Part shown: positions 51,332 to 58,561 of the stretch, one piece after another | Numbering within the stretch: position 1 is the stretch's first letter | Layout of the letters: every line of letters starts with the position of its first letter | Source: CAYUIS01 sp964444825 | GTDB taxonomy: Bacteria > Chloroflexota > Anaerolineae > B4-G1 | NCBI GenBank assembly: GCA_964444825.1 | Contig: CAYUIS010000013.1 | Location: forward strand, 1-58,561 | Length of the DNA: 58,561 nt | Direction: 5' to 3' | Notes under the pieces: generated by a model | Told to the model about the DNA's origin: nothing | Databases searched by the model: none | Seen by the model: only the letters and a program-made list of their open reading frames with translations | Made by a program: the position numbers and the translations under genes

Positions 51332-53341
51332 TCAATTCGTCGGCGGCTGACGACGGCTCGCGCTGGGCAGGATTTGGATATCCTGGAACAGAAACCGGTC
51401 CGGCGGCAAGTCTGGCTCTGGGTTCACCACCGCCACGCGACGGTTTTCATCCCCATCGATGGCCAGGCTTAGCTCCAGGTGATAGGCCCCGGGCGGCGTC
51501 ACTGGGTTCAGATTCAAGTCAAAATGGGTTTCGACCACCTTGTCCAGCGGCCACTGGTCAAGCGGGTAACGATCGAACACGTCGGGTCGACGCTCCATAT
51601 TGCCTCCCCATACGGCGAAGGAACCGTCCACCAGACGCACCAGTGGGCGAAAGCCAACCATATCCAGCTCAGGTTCCCGCTGCCAGTAGAGGACCACGTG
51701 AATCCAGTTGCTGGGTGGATGGGAGACCCGCTCGGTGGCGGTCAACTCGACCGCGTCGATCCAATAGCCAACCAGGCACAACCCGTTCTGAAAGCACATG
51801 TCCAGCGGGTGGGCGTTCTTGGGAAGTGCGGCATATTGATACCGCATCTGGTATCCAATGACGCGGATCCTACCTGCACTGGGATACTGCTCTGTGATGA
51901 CGGGAAATGCCTGGGCGGCTACCTCGTGCAACTGGTGCCCCGGCGCCATAGCCTGATCGTGACTCAGCACCAGCCACAGGCGATCATATTCCTCCGCCCG
52001 CTCTTTGTAGGCCGGCCAGGGATTCTGGGGGTCGTAGCCGAAACCGCGCACGGCGGATTCGCCCCGAAAGTACCGCTCAAACACCGGTCTGGTGTAGTGA
52101 GCAAAGACCAGCACGATGTCGTTTGTCCCCTCGTGTGTATCCACATAGTCGGCCACGAATCGCCAGTCCTCCCTCTGTACCTGCGGGTCGGTCAGATCGC
52201 GTGCGACGCCGTTCAACATCATCATTCCCAGAACGAGGAGCAAAACCCCCAGGGGCCGCCACAGGCGGGACAGGGCCTCAACCCCCCAGGCCGCGAGCAC
52301 AAAGAGGGCTGGCAGGCTCGATGAAAGGTACTTGGCCCAATAGATCGGTACACGGAACGAGATGCCAAAGTAGACCAGAATGGGCAGCAACCCGTGGATC
52401 ACGATCATCCCAGGATCGGTCTGCCGAGGGCGTGGGCGCAGCCAGAGGAGCAACAGCAGCAACAGCGCTCCCGCAAGGATCAACCCTGCTGGAAGCAGGA
52501 AAGCAGGGGTTGAGACGAACTCTACGGCAAGACGATAGAAGTAGTGGCCGATAGCGTCGCGGAACATGTGGTCCAAGGGTACAAAACCCCGCCAGATATC
52601 CCGGGGCTGATAGTTCTGGAACACACCCCAGGCAAACCGGATCAAGGGCAAGTGTGCCAGCCCCAACAGGGCCATTGCCGTGACGTAGGCCAGCAGCCGC
52701 TTGATCCTGCGCCAACCCAGAAGAAGCGCCATCGCTGCTTGGCTGGCGACCAGGCATGCACCAAAAAAGTGGCTATAAAGGACCGTCGACGCCAGGGGAG
52801 CGTATACGAGCCAGCGCCACCATCCACCCTTCCGAAACGCCTCCAAGAGCGCCAAGCTGGAGGCTACGGAAACCAGCATATGGAGCGCGTACATCTTGGC
52901 CTCTTGAGCAAACCAGAAGACGAACGGGGAGAAGGCAAACAACCAGATGGAGCCGATGGCCGTACGCCCCGACAGTAGTTTGTGTGCCCACTGGAACAGC
53001 AGGGGGATGGTGAGCACGGAGAAGATGACCGACATATACCGGACAGTAAAGTCCGAATCCCCCACGATTTGACGCCACAGGAAGAGCAGCAGATAGAACA
53101 GGGGCCCGTTGTGCTGGGGTTGGACGATGGTGTGGATCGTCTCCATAAGGCTGCCCTGGGTGTATTCCAGTGCCATCACCTCGTCAAACCACAAGCTCTG
53201 TTGGGTCAGGGTAGATGTCTGAAGTGCATACGCGACGAATATGACCGATAGTGCGAGTGCTCTCACCATCAGCTTGTGCGGCCGTTCCTGGATGGCCTTT
53301 CCAATGGAGTCGAGGCCACCTCGCCAGTTCCGAAAGCTCAT
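51332..53341 (-). CDS. GT39-like membrane glycosyltransferase, first of the series
   Basis: About 669 residues from ATG 53341, chosen because AAGGA lies seven bases upstream; frames starting at 53533 run back over the neighbouring gene. The first outer loop LTQQSLWFDEVMALEYTQ contains the WFDE motif typical of PMT_2/GT39 proteins, followed by QPQHNGPLFYLLLFLW and about 10 helices to residue 390. The outer C-terminal part holds beta strands with the shared late pattern (GAYHLELSLAID, PPDRFLFQDIQIL). It starts the run of five large membrane proteins, 70 bases after the B3/B4 gene. Confidence 0.82.
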   Translation of the reverse strand: MSFRNWRGGLDSIGKAIQERPHKLMVRALALSVIFVAYALQTSTLTQQSLWFDEVMALEYTQGSLMETIHTIVQPQHNGPLFYLLLFLWRQIVGDSDFTVRYMSVIFSVLTIPLLFQWAHKLLSGRTAIGSIWLFAFSPFVFWFAQEAKMYALHMLVSVASSLALLEAFRKGGWWRWLVYAPLASTVLYSHFFGACLVASQAAMALLLGWRRIKRLLAYVTAMALLGLAHLPLIRFAWGVFQNYQPRDIWRGFVPLDHMFRDAIGHYFYRLAVEFVSTPAFLLPAGLILAGALLLLLLLWLRPRPRQTDPGMIVIHGLLPILVYFGISFRVPIYWAKYLSSSLPALFVLAAWGVEALSRLWRPLGVLLLVLGMMMLNGVARDLTDPQVQREDWRFVADYVDTHEGTNDIVLVFAHYTRPVFERYFRGESAVRGFGYDPQNPWPAYKERAEEYDRLWLVLSHDQAMAPGHQLHEVAAQAFPVITEQYPSAGRIRVIGYQMRYQYAALPKNAHPLDMCFQNGLCLVGYWIDAVELTATERVSHPPSNWIHVVLYWQREPELDMVGFRPLVRLVDGSFAVWGGNMERRPDVFDRYPLDQWPLDKVVETHFDLNLNPVTPPGAYHLELSLAIDGDENRRVAVVNPEPDLPPDRFLFQDIQILPSASRRQPPTN

Positions 53342-53411
53342 GTCCATCCTTCTGTGAAAAAACTCCGCCCCGCCATAGTTCAGGGTATCTGCGCCCAGGC
53401 CACCCGTATGC

Positions 53412-54089
53412 TTAGGCGGCGCCATATACCTCCAGCAACGCCACCTGAGCGGCCGGAGCGAAAAGCAGGACGTTCGTCTGGATGTGTTCCAAGTGACGGC
53501 GCACTGCTTGTTTCTCCACACCAGGGACTGCATAGACCGTAAAGATCACGTGCCGGGTTTCGGCCGTAATTTGGGTGCGACGGTCCGGACCGTAGATGAT
53601 GCTGGATAGAATGCTCTGAGCGTCCGAGATGAACATATCCCCCGGCTTTAGTTCTTGCTCCTGGCCGTTCAGGCGGGTGTAACGTTCGCTCCCGTCCGCC
53701 ACATCGACTCCCACTGGCATCTGCACGGCCTTTAGGTCGTGCCCTGCCGTCAAGAGCATATCCTCAAGTTCCGCCATGAACATCGCTTCCACCAGCGCCC
53801 CGGCGCGGGGAATCGATTTGCCCTTGAGGAGAACGGACTCGAGTTGAAGCTGGACGTGATAGGTCTTTTTGAAACGTTTGTAGTAGGCGTTGTACGCCTG
53901 GATGGTCGGGATGGCTTTGATTCCGTTTCTATCGTACCTGGCGTAGCGTGATCGCAATTCGGTTTCCAGCGCCTTTTTGCGTTCATCCAGCGCCGGGTGC
54001 AGCTCGGGATTGAGGACATCGTGCATCGTGAGTATGCCTACCGCAGCATTGGGATAAGCCGTCTTCCACACATCTGATACAGTGAACAT
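53412..54089 (-). CDS. B3/B4 tRNA-binding-domain protein
   Basis: A 225-residue cytoplasmic protein resembling the B3/B4 domain of the phenylalanyl-tRNA synthetase beta subunit, found alone in many bacteria and archaea. Recognisable stretches are AVGILTMHDVLNPE, NAYYKRFKKTYHVQLQLESVLLKGKSIP, and the late GDMFISDAQSILSSIIYGPD segment. Stand-alone members may edit mischarged tRNA or hydrolyse aminoacyl compounds; activity here is unproven. ATG 54089 follows AGGAG by eight bases. It is 30 bases after the zinc-ribbon gene and likely co-transcribed. Confidence 0.8.
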   Translation of the reverse strand: MFTVSDVWKTAYPNAAVGILTMHDVLNPELHPALDERKKALETELRSRYARYDRNGIKAIPTIQAYNAYYKRFKKTYHVQLQLESVLLKGKSIPRAGALVEAMFMAELEDMLLTAGHDLKAVQMPVGVDVADGSERYTRLNGQEQELKPGDMFISDAQSILSSIIYGPDRRTQITAETRHVIFTVYAVPGVEKQAVRRHLEHIQTNVLLFAPAAQVALLEVYGAA

Positions 54090-54119
54090 AGACCCAACTC
54101 CTGGCCTTGATAGCACGCC

Positions 54120-54476
54120 TCATCTGTTGAAGAGAGCGCCCACGTCTGCCTTTGAGTAATCGGTGAACTCACCGGCATCGAACCATATCCCCTTGCACAC
54201 TGAACACCTCTCGAAATAGATGTGCAACAGGCTGGGATTGACGACCGTCGCCATCTGGCCGTGCCCCCGCGGACAATCGACATTCTCAATGCTGTCGTAC
54301 TTTAGCCCGGCCAATCCGTTGCCGGTGTCTATCTCGGCCGCGTTTGTGAACTGCTTTAGGGTCTCGGCCTCTCCAGCGTCGAACCACATCCCTCCGCAAC
54401 CGGGACAGCGATCCACCTCGATCCCCTCAAAGACCACGTTCTCCATCTCACCGACCCTACATTTGGGGCATTCCAT
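54120..54476 (-). CDS. Double zf-TFIIB zinc-ribbon protein
   Basis: A 118-residue protein made of two similar zinc-ribbon units. The first has ECPKCRVGEME and RCPGCGGMWFDAGEAETL; the second has DCPRGHGQM and RCSVCKGIWFDAGEFTD. In the second unit one Cys of the first pair is replaced by His (CPRGH). The CxGxWFDAGE motif defines the zf-TFIIB family, small nucleic-acid- or protein-binding modules of unknown role. Start ATG 54476 has GAGGTT upstream. It lies between the histidine phosphatase (27 bases) and the B3/B4 gene (30 bases). Confidence 0.87.
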   Translation of the reverse strand: MECPKCRVGEMENVVFEGIEVDRCPGCGGMWFDAGEAETLKQFTNAAEIDTGNGLAGLKYDSIENVDCPRGHGQMATVVNPSLLHIYFERCSVCKGIWFDAGEFTDYSKADVGALFNR

Positions 54477-54503
54477 TCTGAACCTCCTCGGTTATCTCAT
54501 TCG

Positions 54504-55127
54504 TTACCCTGATAGATCCTGCATGTGAGAGGAGTCGTTTATCAGGACGATGGTGAAATCACCATCCTCTTCCACATCAAAGACGTTCACCGCGCAGGTC
54601 TCTTGCTGCAGTCGCCAGAAGCGGTCGTTGCCCCAGCCCAGGACAGCGCAGAGCAGCACGCGATTGACGACGGTGTGGGAGACCAGTGCGATAACCTGCG
54701 CCTTGTGGCGGGCGACCACCTCATGCAGGCCAGCTACCACCCGGCTGCGCACATCCGCCAGCTCCTCCCCGCCAGGGAATCGTACCGTGTGGGGAGCTTC
54801 CCGCCAGGCCCGGAGGAGGTCCGGGTGCGTCTGGGCTAGCTCGTCGGCGCGTTCTCCCTGCCATTCGCCAAAGTTGATATCCAGTAGGCCCTGCAGCGGT
54901 TGGGCAGTCAGCCCCTGGGCGCTGGCGACAGCCTCTGCCGTCTGCATCGTGCGCTGGAGAGGGCTGGCATAGACCGCGACGACCGGCCAGCGGGTGGCCA
55001 CGTAGCGCCCGGTCGCCTCCGCCTGCTTCCGCCCGAACTCGTCCAATTCTACGTCGGTCTGGCCTCGAAAGCGATTCTCTCGATTCCATACCGTTTGGCC
55101 GTGCCGGATCAGTACAATTCGTGTCAT
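54504..55127 (-). CDS. Histidine phosphatase (phosphoglycerate mutase-like)
   Basis: A 207-residue member of the histidine phosphatase superfamily. The phospho-acceptor motif LIRHGQTVWNRENRFRG is at residues 6-22. The second Arg is in YASPLQRTMQTAEAV near 58, Glu in INFGEWQG near 86, and the late His in ALVSHTVVNRVLL near 150. Sequence style suggests a cofactor-dependent or GpmB/CobC-like phosphatase rather than true phosphoglycerate mutase. Its ATG overlaps the stop of the nucleoside-hydrolase-like gene as ATGA, so the two are translationally coupled. Confidence 0.9.
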   Translation of the reverse strand: MTRIVLIRHGQTVWNRENRFRGQTDVELDEFGRKQAEATGRYVATRWPVVAVYASPLQRTMQTAEAVASAQGLTAQPLQGLLDINFGEWQGERADELAQTHPDLLRAWREAPHTVRFPGGEELADVRSRVVAGLHEVVARHKAQVIALVSHTVVNRVLLCAVLGWGNDRFWRLQQETCAVNVFDVEEDGDFTIVLINDSSHMQDLSG

Positions 55128-56236
55128 TTGAGAAGAGTCCCTTCTGCGTTGATCTGCTGGCCGAGGCGTCGCCAGGCAGCCAGATGAGCCTTGAAAAAGC
55201 CATCGAAATCCCGCACCTGGCGCACCAATCGCGCTGGCCCATGTCTGCTATGATCTATGAACAGCCGCCCGGTCTGTAGCTCCTTGCGGGTTGAGGTGAG
55301 AAATACCTGCTTGAATTCGAACAGCTCTGGATGGGCGAGCGCCACGGCGGGAAGAGAATCCCACATCCCGAACCCATCATCGCGAAACCACAGCCGCATC
55401 ATCGCGAACCACAGACGGGTCTGGCGGGCGATGAGTTTGGAGACGGGATCGTCCTGGGCCTGAAGGGCGGCGAACTGCGGGCCGCGAAAGATGGCGCTGA
55501 GGCCGGCCTGTCCAGGCGCGATGGTGACCGGGCATTCGGCGTGCAAGGCCAGGTTGGCTGCCTCGGGATCGGCGGAAAAGTTCCGTTCCCCCAATCGGCG
55601 TCCGTTCCAGGTCAGAGGCTCCGTCACACCACCCCACAGGTAGAGGCCGCGCAGTTTGCTGAAAAAGCCGGGGTCAAGGGCGACGGCGTGTCCCAGGTTG
55701 GTCAGGCTCCCAGTGGCGACGAGGACGATCTCTCCAGGAGCCTGATCGACCAGTTTTGTCAGGTGCTGGGCGGCCTCGTTTGTCTGCGGCTGGTCATCGG
55801 GGCCGGCCGCGCCGGGTAGCACATCAAGGTTCTCGTAACCCAGCGAACTCAGGAGACGGCGGGTGACACGGGTCGTCATCTCCACCGGGCCGTTCCCATA
55901 GGTGGTCGTGACCAGGCGCAGGTCGACGCGTGGCTCGCCCAGGAGATAGAGCAATGCCAGTCCATCCCCCACCTCCCGGAATGGACGTCCCATCGTGACG
56001 TCGCAGTCGTAAATGACGGGGAAACGCTCCGAGCGGGGGACGGCCTGAACACGTGGAACCCGCAGCGGTTTGGCCGGGCCGACCCGGTAGGCCGCTATCA
56101 GGAAGACAGCGACGAACGTCAGGATGGCGACCACGAATGCCCCGACCAGCCAAACCACCACGCCGAGGGCGGCGGCAAACGCGATGCCGGCGGCGATCAG
56201 AGCGATGGTGATCCAGAACCACCAATTACGAAACAG
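55124..56236 (-). CDS. Membrane-anchored nucleoside-hydrolase-like protein
   Basis: A homologue of inosine/uridine-preferring nucleoside hydrolases: VATGSLTNLGHAVAL, LVTTTYGNGPVEMTTR, YLWGGV and NFSADPEAANLAL match the family. The calcium-binding N-terminal motif is altered: DCDVTMG is separated from GDGLALLYLL by an insertion instead of the compact DxDxxxDD. Two hydrophobic segments precede it if translation begins at CTG 56236 (GGGAGG five bases upstream). The ATG/GTG frame from 56161 lacks a ribosome site and would keep one helix. It may be an outward-facing or degenerate enzyme. It is 12 bases downstream of DUF362 and overlaps the phosphatase. Confidence 0.75.
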   Translation of the reverse strand: MFRNWWFWITIALIAAGIAFAAALGVVVWLVGAFVVAILTFVAVFLIAAYRVGPAKPLRVPRVQAVPRSERFPVIYDCDVTMGRPFREVGDGLALLYLLGEPRVDLRLVTTTYGNGPVEMTTRVTRRLLSSLGYENLDVLPGAAGPDDQPQTNEAAQHLTKLVDQAPGEIVLVATGSLTNLGHAVALDPGFFSKLRGLYLWGGVTEPLTWNGRRLGERNFSADPEAANLALHAECPVTIAPGQAGLSAIFRGPQFAALQAQDDPVSKLIARQTRLWFAMMRLWFRDDGFGMWDSLPAVALAHPELFEFKQVFLTSTRKELQTGRLFIDHSRHGPARLVRQVRDFDGFFKAHLAAWRRLGQQINAEGTLLK

Positions 56237-56248
56237 AGAAACCTCCCG

Positions 56249-57427
56249 TTATCCGAGAACGACCTCGCGCAGGTCGATCAGGTTGGGGTCAGTCGCCCCT
56301 ATTCCCAGCGACTGGGCGGTGCTCAGGTGGCGAGCTCCATCAATCATGTAGCCTGAGTCCAGGCCCTGGGCCTGCCGGTGGCGCACCAGGATGTCCCGGG
56401 CGACGGTGTCGAGCGCGACCGGATCGAAGGAGAACAACAAGCTGTTCTCCCGCTCTGGCCCGTTCCAATCGCGAGGGCTGACGTTGAGCGCAGCGCCGAC
56501 GATCAGGCGCGTTTTGTCGCGTAGGTTGGGCTGAGCGTTGAGCTCGGCGATGGCTGGGTCGCACCAGTTTCCGTGCAGGGCCCCCGGTCGATCGACCGAG
56601 CCATAATGATTCTTCATCGACACACTCACGCCGGCCCCGCTGTGCTGCTTGGGGGTGGGGATATTGATGATCGCGTCGGTGGCGTCGATCTCCTGATAGA
56701 AGCGCACCGTGGCCTGGGTCAGCACGGCCTCCGATCCGCTCCCCCGGGAGCCATGGCACTGGATACCCGGCCCATCCGCGTTGACGGTGTAGCCGGCGGC
56801 GTCCAACTCGTGATCCGTGCGGTCAAAGATGAGGATGTCCTCCGCCGCGAGACCGGCATCCTGCAGCCGCTGGGCCACGCCATAGGCCACGGCGGGCTGG
56901 GTGGGGCCGTTGTAGGCGATACAGTTGACCTTGAGCAGCACCCGCTCGCCAGGGTCGAATAGCGCACGCCAGACCGCCAGGGGGTCGGGAACGTCGGTGA
57001 GGGCGCCGATGCCGGCGTCGAGCATGTGCTGCAGGACCTCCCCGTCGGGCTCGGCCCCGGTCCACACGCCCTCGTGCCGCACGAGGACCACACGGCTGGT
57101 GGAGGTAGCAGGCCAATGGGCTGTCAGCTCAGACCGGCTTGGGGGCGGCGAGGGCTCGGCGGTGGGGGAGGGCGGACTGGTCGGCGTAGCCCTCACCGGT
57201 GTATAGGTGGGCGGAAGTGGCGTGGGCGTAAAAGAGGGGGTGGGGACGGGTGTGGGTGGCGCTTCCACCGTCGGCGTAGGCGGGGGAGGCGTGACAGGGG
57301 CCTCTGCACCAGGACGGCACCCGGCCAGCCATCCGGCTGCCGCAGTGGCGCCGAGTCTCAGGAAGGTGCGGCGCGAGATTGGCCGACGACGACTTACTCC
57401 CTCCTCCTTTGGGTGTCCGGTGGTCAA
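56249..57427 (-). CDS. Tat-exported lipoprotein with DUF362 domain
   Basis: 392 residues. The N terminus has a twin-arginine signal (SRRTFLRLGATAAAGWLAGC) ending in a lipobox Cys, then a Pro/Thr-rich stalk of about 60 residues. A DUF362 domain follows, with VLLKVNCIAYNGPTQPAV, INIPTPKQHSGAGVSVSMKN and the closing FDPVALDTVARDILVRHR. DUF362 proteins are often linked to ferredoxins or cell-surface redox; their reaction is unknown. The start is uncertain: TTG 57427 is in frame but weak, while AAGGAGGAG lies inside the first codons with no good start after it. A promoter is placed about 30 bases upstream. Confidence 0.8.
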   Translation of the reverse strand: MTTGHPKEEGVSRRRPISRRTFLRLGATAAAGWLAGCRPGAEAPVTPPPPTPTVEAPPTPVPTPSFTPTPLPPTYTPVRATPTSPPSPTAEPSPPPSRSELTAHWPATSTSRVVLVRHEGVWTGAEPDGEVLQHMLDAGIGALTDVPDPLAVWRALFDPGERVLLKVNCIAYNGPTQPAVAYGVAQRLQDAGLAAEDILIFDRTDHELDAAGYTVNADGPGIQCHGSRGSGSEAVLTQATVRFYQEIDATDAIINIPTPKQHSGAGVSVSMKNHYGSVDRPGALHGNWCDPAIAELNAQPNLRDKTRLIVGAALNVSPRDWNGPERENSLLFSFDPVALDTVARDILVRHRQAQGLDSGYMIDGARHLSTAQSLGIGATDPNLIDLREVVLG

Positions 57428-57457
57428 TGTGTTTTTCTCCGCATGATATAGGCAGCT

Positions 57458-57486
57458 ATTGTATCACGCCCACAATGAGGATGCAA
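57458..57486 (-). promoter_or_regulatory. Candidate promoter of the DUF362 operon
   Basis: On the minus strand, TTGCAT (57486-57481), a 17-base spacer and TACAAT (57463-57458). RNA would begin near 57451, giving a leader of about 25 bases to TTG 57427. A perfect 7-bp stem AGGCCAA/TTGGCCT (57514-57533) lies about 28 bases upstream of the -35 box. Confidence 0.55.
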
Positions 57487-57766
57487 CCAATGTCAAATGT
57501 CACCTTGATCGACAGGCCAATCGCACTTGGCCTATGCGTAGGTCTGTATTTGGCGATCCAGACCACCGTCGGACTCGAGGCGCCTGCACCGGTAATGGAA
57601 CGTGAGAGAGATTAGCAGGTTAGCAGGGCAAAAGGTTTGTACAGGTAGTGTAAGTAACCTCATATAACAACAAATCAGGAGGATTCACCAAATCAACTGC
57701 ACCGGGTTGGTTCGACCCTCGACGCCGTGTCTGAGCAATCACTACCCGATAGCACTTCACAAACGG

Positions 57767-57795
57767 ATGATAGCACAAATGTTCTGTTCTGTCAA
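57767..57795 (-). promoter_or_regulatory. Orphan consensus promoter, extended -10 type
   Basis: On the minus strand, TTGACA (57795-57790), a 17-base spacer ending TGC and TATCAT (57772-57767). Its 11-base core TTTGTGCTATC is identical to the promoter at 26495-26523. The next gene begins more than 330 bases away; in between I see only very short, poorly supported frames, so it may drive a leader RNA or an unrecognised small RNA. Confidence 0.6.
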
Positions 57796-57853
57796 GTTAA
57801 AATGGACGCGGGGATGGATTTCAATTTGAGGGTGACCTTGAACACCGCTCGAA

Positions 57854-57915
57854 GCCCTCGTCCTCGAGGGCGTCTGTGGCGTATCTTGGCCCGTCCTCGA
57901 CGTCCCCGAGGACGG
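57854..57915. repeat. Two perfect hairpins in a gene-free region
   Basis: GCCCTCG/CGAGGGC with a TCCT loop (57854-57871) and CCGTCCTCG/CGAGGACGG with a seven-base loop (57891-57915). Neither is followed by a T run. They lie between the orphan promoter and the partial glycosidase; the rest of the 57.43-57.98 kb stretch holds nothing else recognised beyond the promoters noted. Confidence 0.6.
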
Positions 57916-57976
57916 GGACTGGGAGCATTGAAGAACAAGTTGCCTCAGGATTGAAGTGCACCCTTGACGTGAGGTC

Positions 57977-58561
57977 TCACCGTTGTTCCCGACCTCTGGC
58001 GGTGTACTCCTGGACCTCGAGATAGATCACCTTGGGCTCGAAATCGGTCGTGAGGAAGGTGTAGTAGTCGTGGTAGCTGTGGGTCAGGGAGGGATAACGA
58101 AAGGCCCACATGGCGACACACGTGCACCAGGGCCAGCGTTGACGCGCCCAGTCGTAGGCGCCGATGGTGTAGGTGATGCGCTGGGCGGGACGGACGGCGT
58201 TGGCCCAGCGGGGGTGGTCGTTCCAGCCCGCCTCGGTCACATAGACCGGTTTGTGGCCGTCGCCGTGGGCGACCATAACCTCCCGCAGCAGTTCGACGCG
58301 TCGAAAGTTGATCACGTCGGAGGATGCGGGCGCCTCCGGGGGGAACGTCAGCCCGTAGGCGTGGGCCGCCAGGGCGTCGAAGTACGGCCCAGCACCGGCC
58401 CGATACATCCGCTCCAGGTAGGCGAGGTCGTTCAGTCCGGCCGGGCTGCCCTCCGGTTCGAGCGTCGGGGCGAGCGCGCCGGCCAGCACCACCACGTCGG
58501 GATTGGCGGCGTGGGCCGCCGGATAGACCGCTCGCAGCAGGTCGACGTATCCCTCGGGATC
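57977..58561 (-). CDS. Clan-A glycoside hydrolase, C-terminal part (5' end off window)
   Basis: The frame enters from the right edge and stops at 57977, giving 194 residues without the N terminus. Sequence such as DALAAHAYGLTFPPEAP and PVYVTEAGWNDHPRWANAV shows the second catalytic Glu of clan-A enzymes (TEAGWND) near the middle. It resembles the glycosidase at 495-2171 in fold but not closely in sequence. The acid/base Glu, signal peptide and any anchor lie outside the window. It ends with a short basic tail and has no C-terminal stalk, unlike the first enzyme. Confidence 0.75.
   Translation of the reverse strand, partial: DPEGYVDLLRAVYPAAHAANPDVVVLAGALAPTLEPEGSPAGLNDLAYLERMYRAGAGPYFDALAAHAYGLTFPPEAPASSDVINFRRVELLREVMVAHGDGHKPVYVTEAGWNDHPRWANAVRPAQRITYTIGAYDWARQRWPWCTCVAMWAFRYPSLTHSYHDYYTFLTTDFEPKVIYLEVQEYTARGREQR

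Noticed and set aside
57700..57730. TTCGACC stretch resembling a tRNA T-arm
   Set aside because: No acceptor stem, anticodon arm or D-arm can be folded around it.
57727..57954. 75-codon plus-strand ORF
   Set aside because: Arg/Pro-rich product created by the two hairpins; it spans the orphan promoter and has no ribosome site.

Overview
The window is most likely a scaffold from an uncultured Chloroflexota bacterium (Anaerolineae-like), moderately GC-rich and possibly thermophilic. This is inferred from several features: a secreted protein ending in the IYLPLVMR tail common in that phylum, a mevalonate operon with archaeal-type HMG-CoA synthase/thiolase/DUF35 genes, a two-domain protein disulfide oxidoreductase paired with a thioredoxin reductase, and several very large polytopic GT39-like proteins. 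No taxonomic marker was searched. A 100-N assembly gap lies at 20486-20585.

Layout. 1-14.6 kb: the groEL 3' end and its terminator, then carbohydrate metabolism. This comprises a secreted clan-A glycosidase, a GH4 enzyme, a minus-strand operon (response regulator, histidine kinase, GH3 beta-glucosidase, GH94 phosphorylase, MoeA), an UPF0173 hydrolase, a small unknown protein and an MFS sugar-type transporter. 14.6-16.7 kb: dnaA and, downstream of it, a 0.55 kb non-coding region with two perfect DnaA boxes, an AT-rich tract and a TAG trinucleotide run, which is a good oriC candidate. 17-20.4 kb: PAP2 phosphatase, nucleotidyltransferase, an unknown conserved protein and an isocitrate/isopropylmalate dehydrogenase-family enzyme. 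20.6-26.3 kb: one secreted protein of about 1900 residues with two papain-like domains and many beta-sandwich repeats.

26.5-32.1 kb: a tightly packed plus-strand redox/stress operon. It holds an FmdB zinc ribbon, a CsoR-family regulator with a CstR-like two-cysteine site, PDO, TrxR, ferredoxin, cupin, a 57-residue coiled-coil protein, gamma-carbonic-anhydrase-like protein, endonuclease IV, a methyltransferase and a membrane-anchored thioredoxin. The thioredoxin's first catalytic cysteine codon is an in-frame TGA followed by a stem-loop of bacterial SECIS geometry. It is therefore a probable selenoprotein, and the most interesting item here.

32.2-40.1 kb (minus): M23 peptidase, alkaline-phosphatase-superfamily protein and ATP sulfurylase (TTG start), then the mevalonate block (HMG-CoA reductase, HMG-CoA synthase, thiolase, DUF35). 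40.3-53.3 kb (minus): a polysaccharide deacetylase and five very large membrane glycosyltransferase-type proteins, most sharing a C-terminal beta-sandwich. 53.4-58.5 kb (minus): B3/B4 protein, zinc-ribbon protein, histidine phosphatase, membrane-anchored nucleoside-hydrolase-like protein, a Tat lipoprotein with DUF362, and a partial clan-A glycosidase running off the end.

Promoters of the form TTGNNN-16/17-TANNNT can be read upstream of most transcription units and help settle several start codons.
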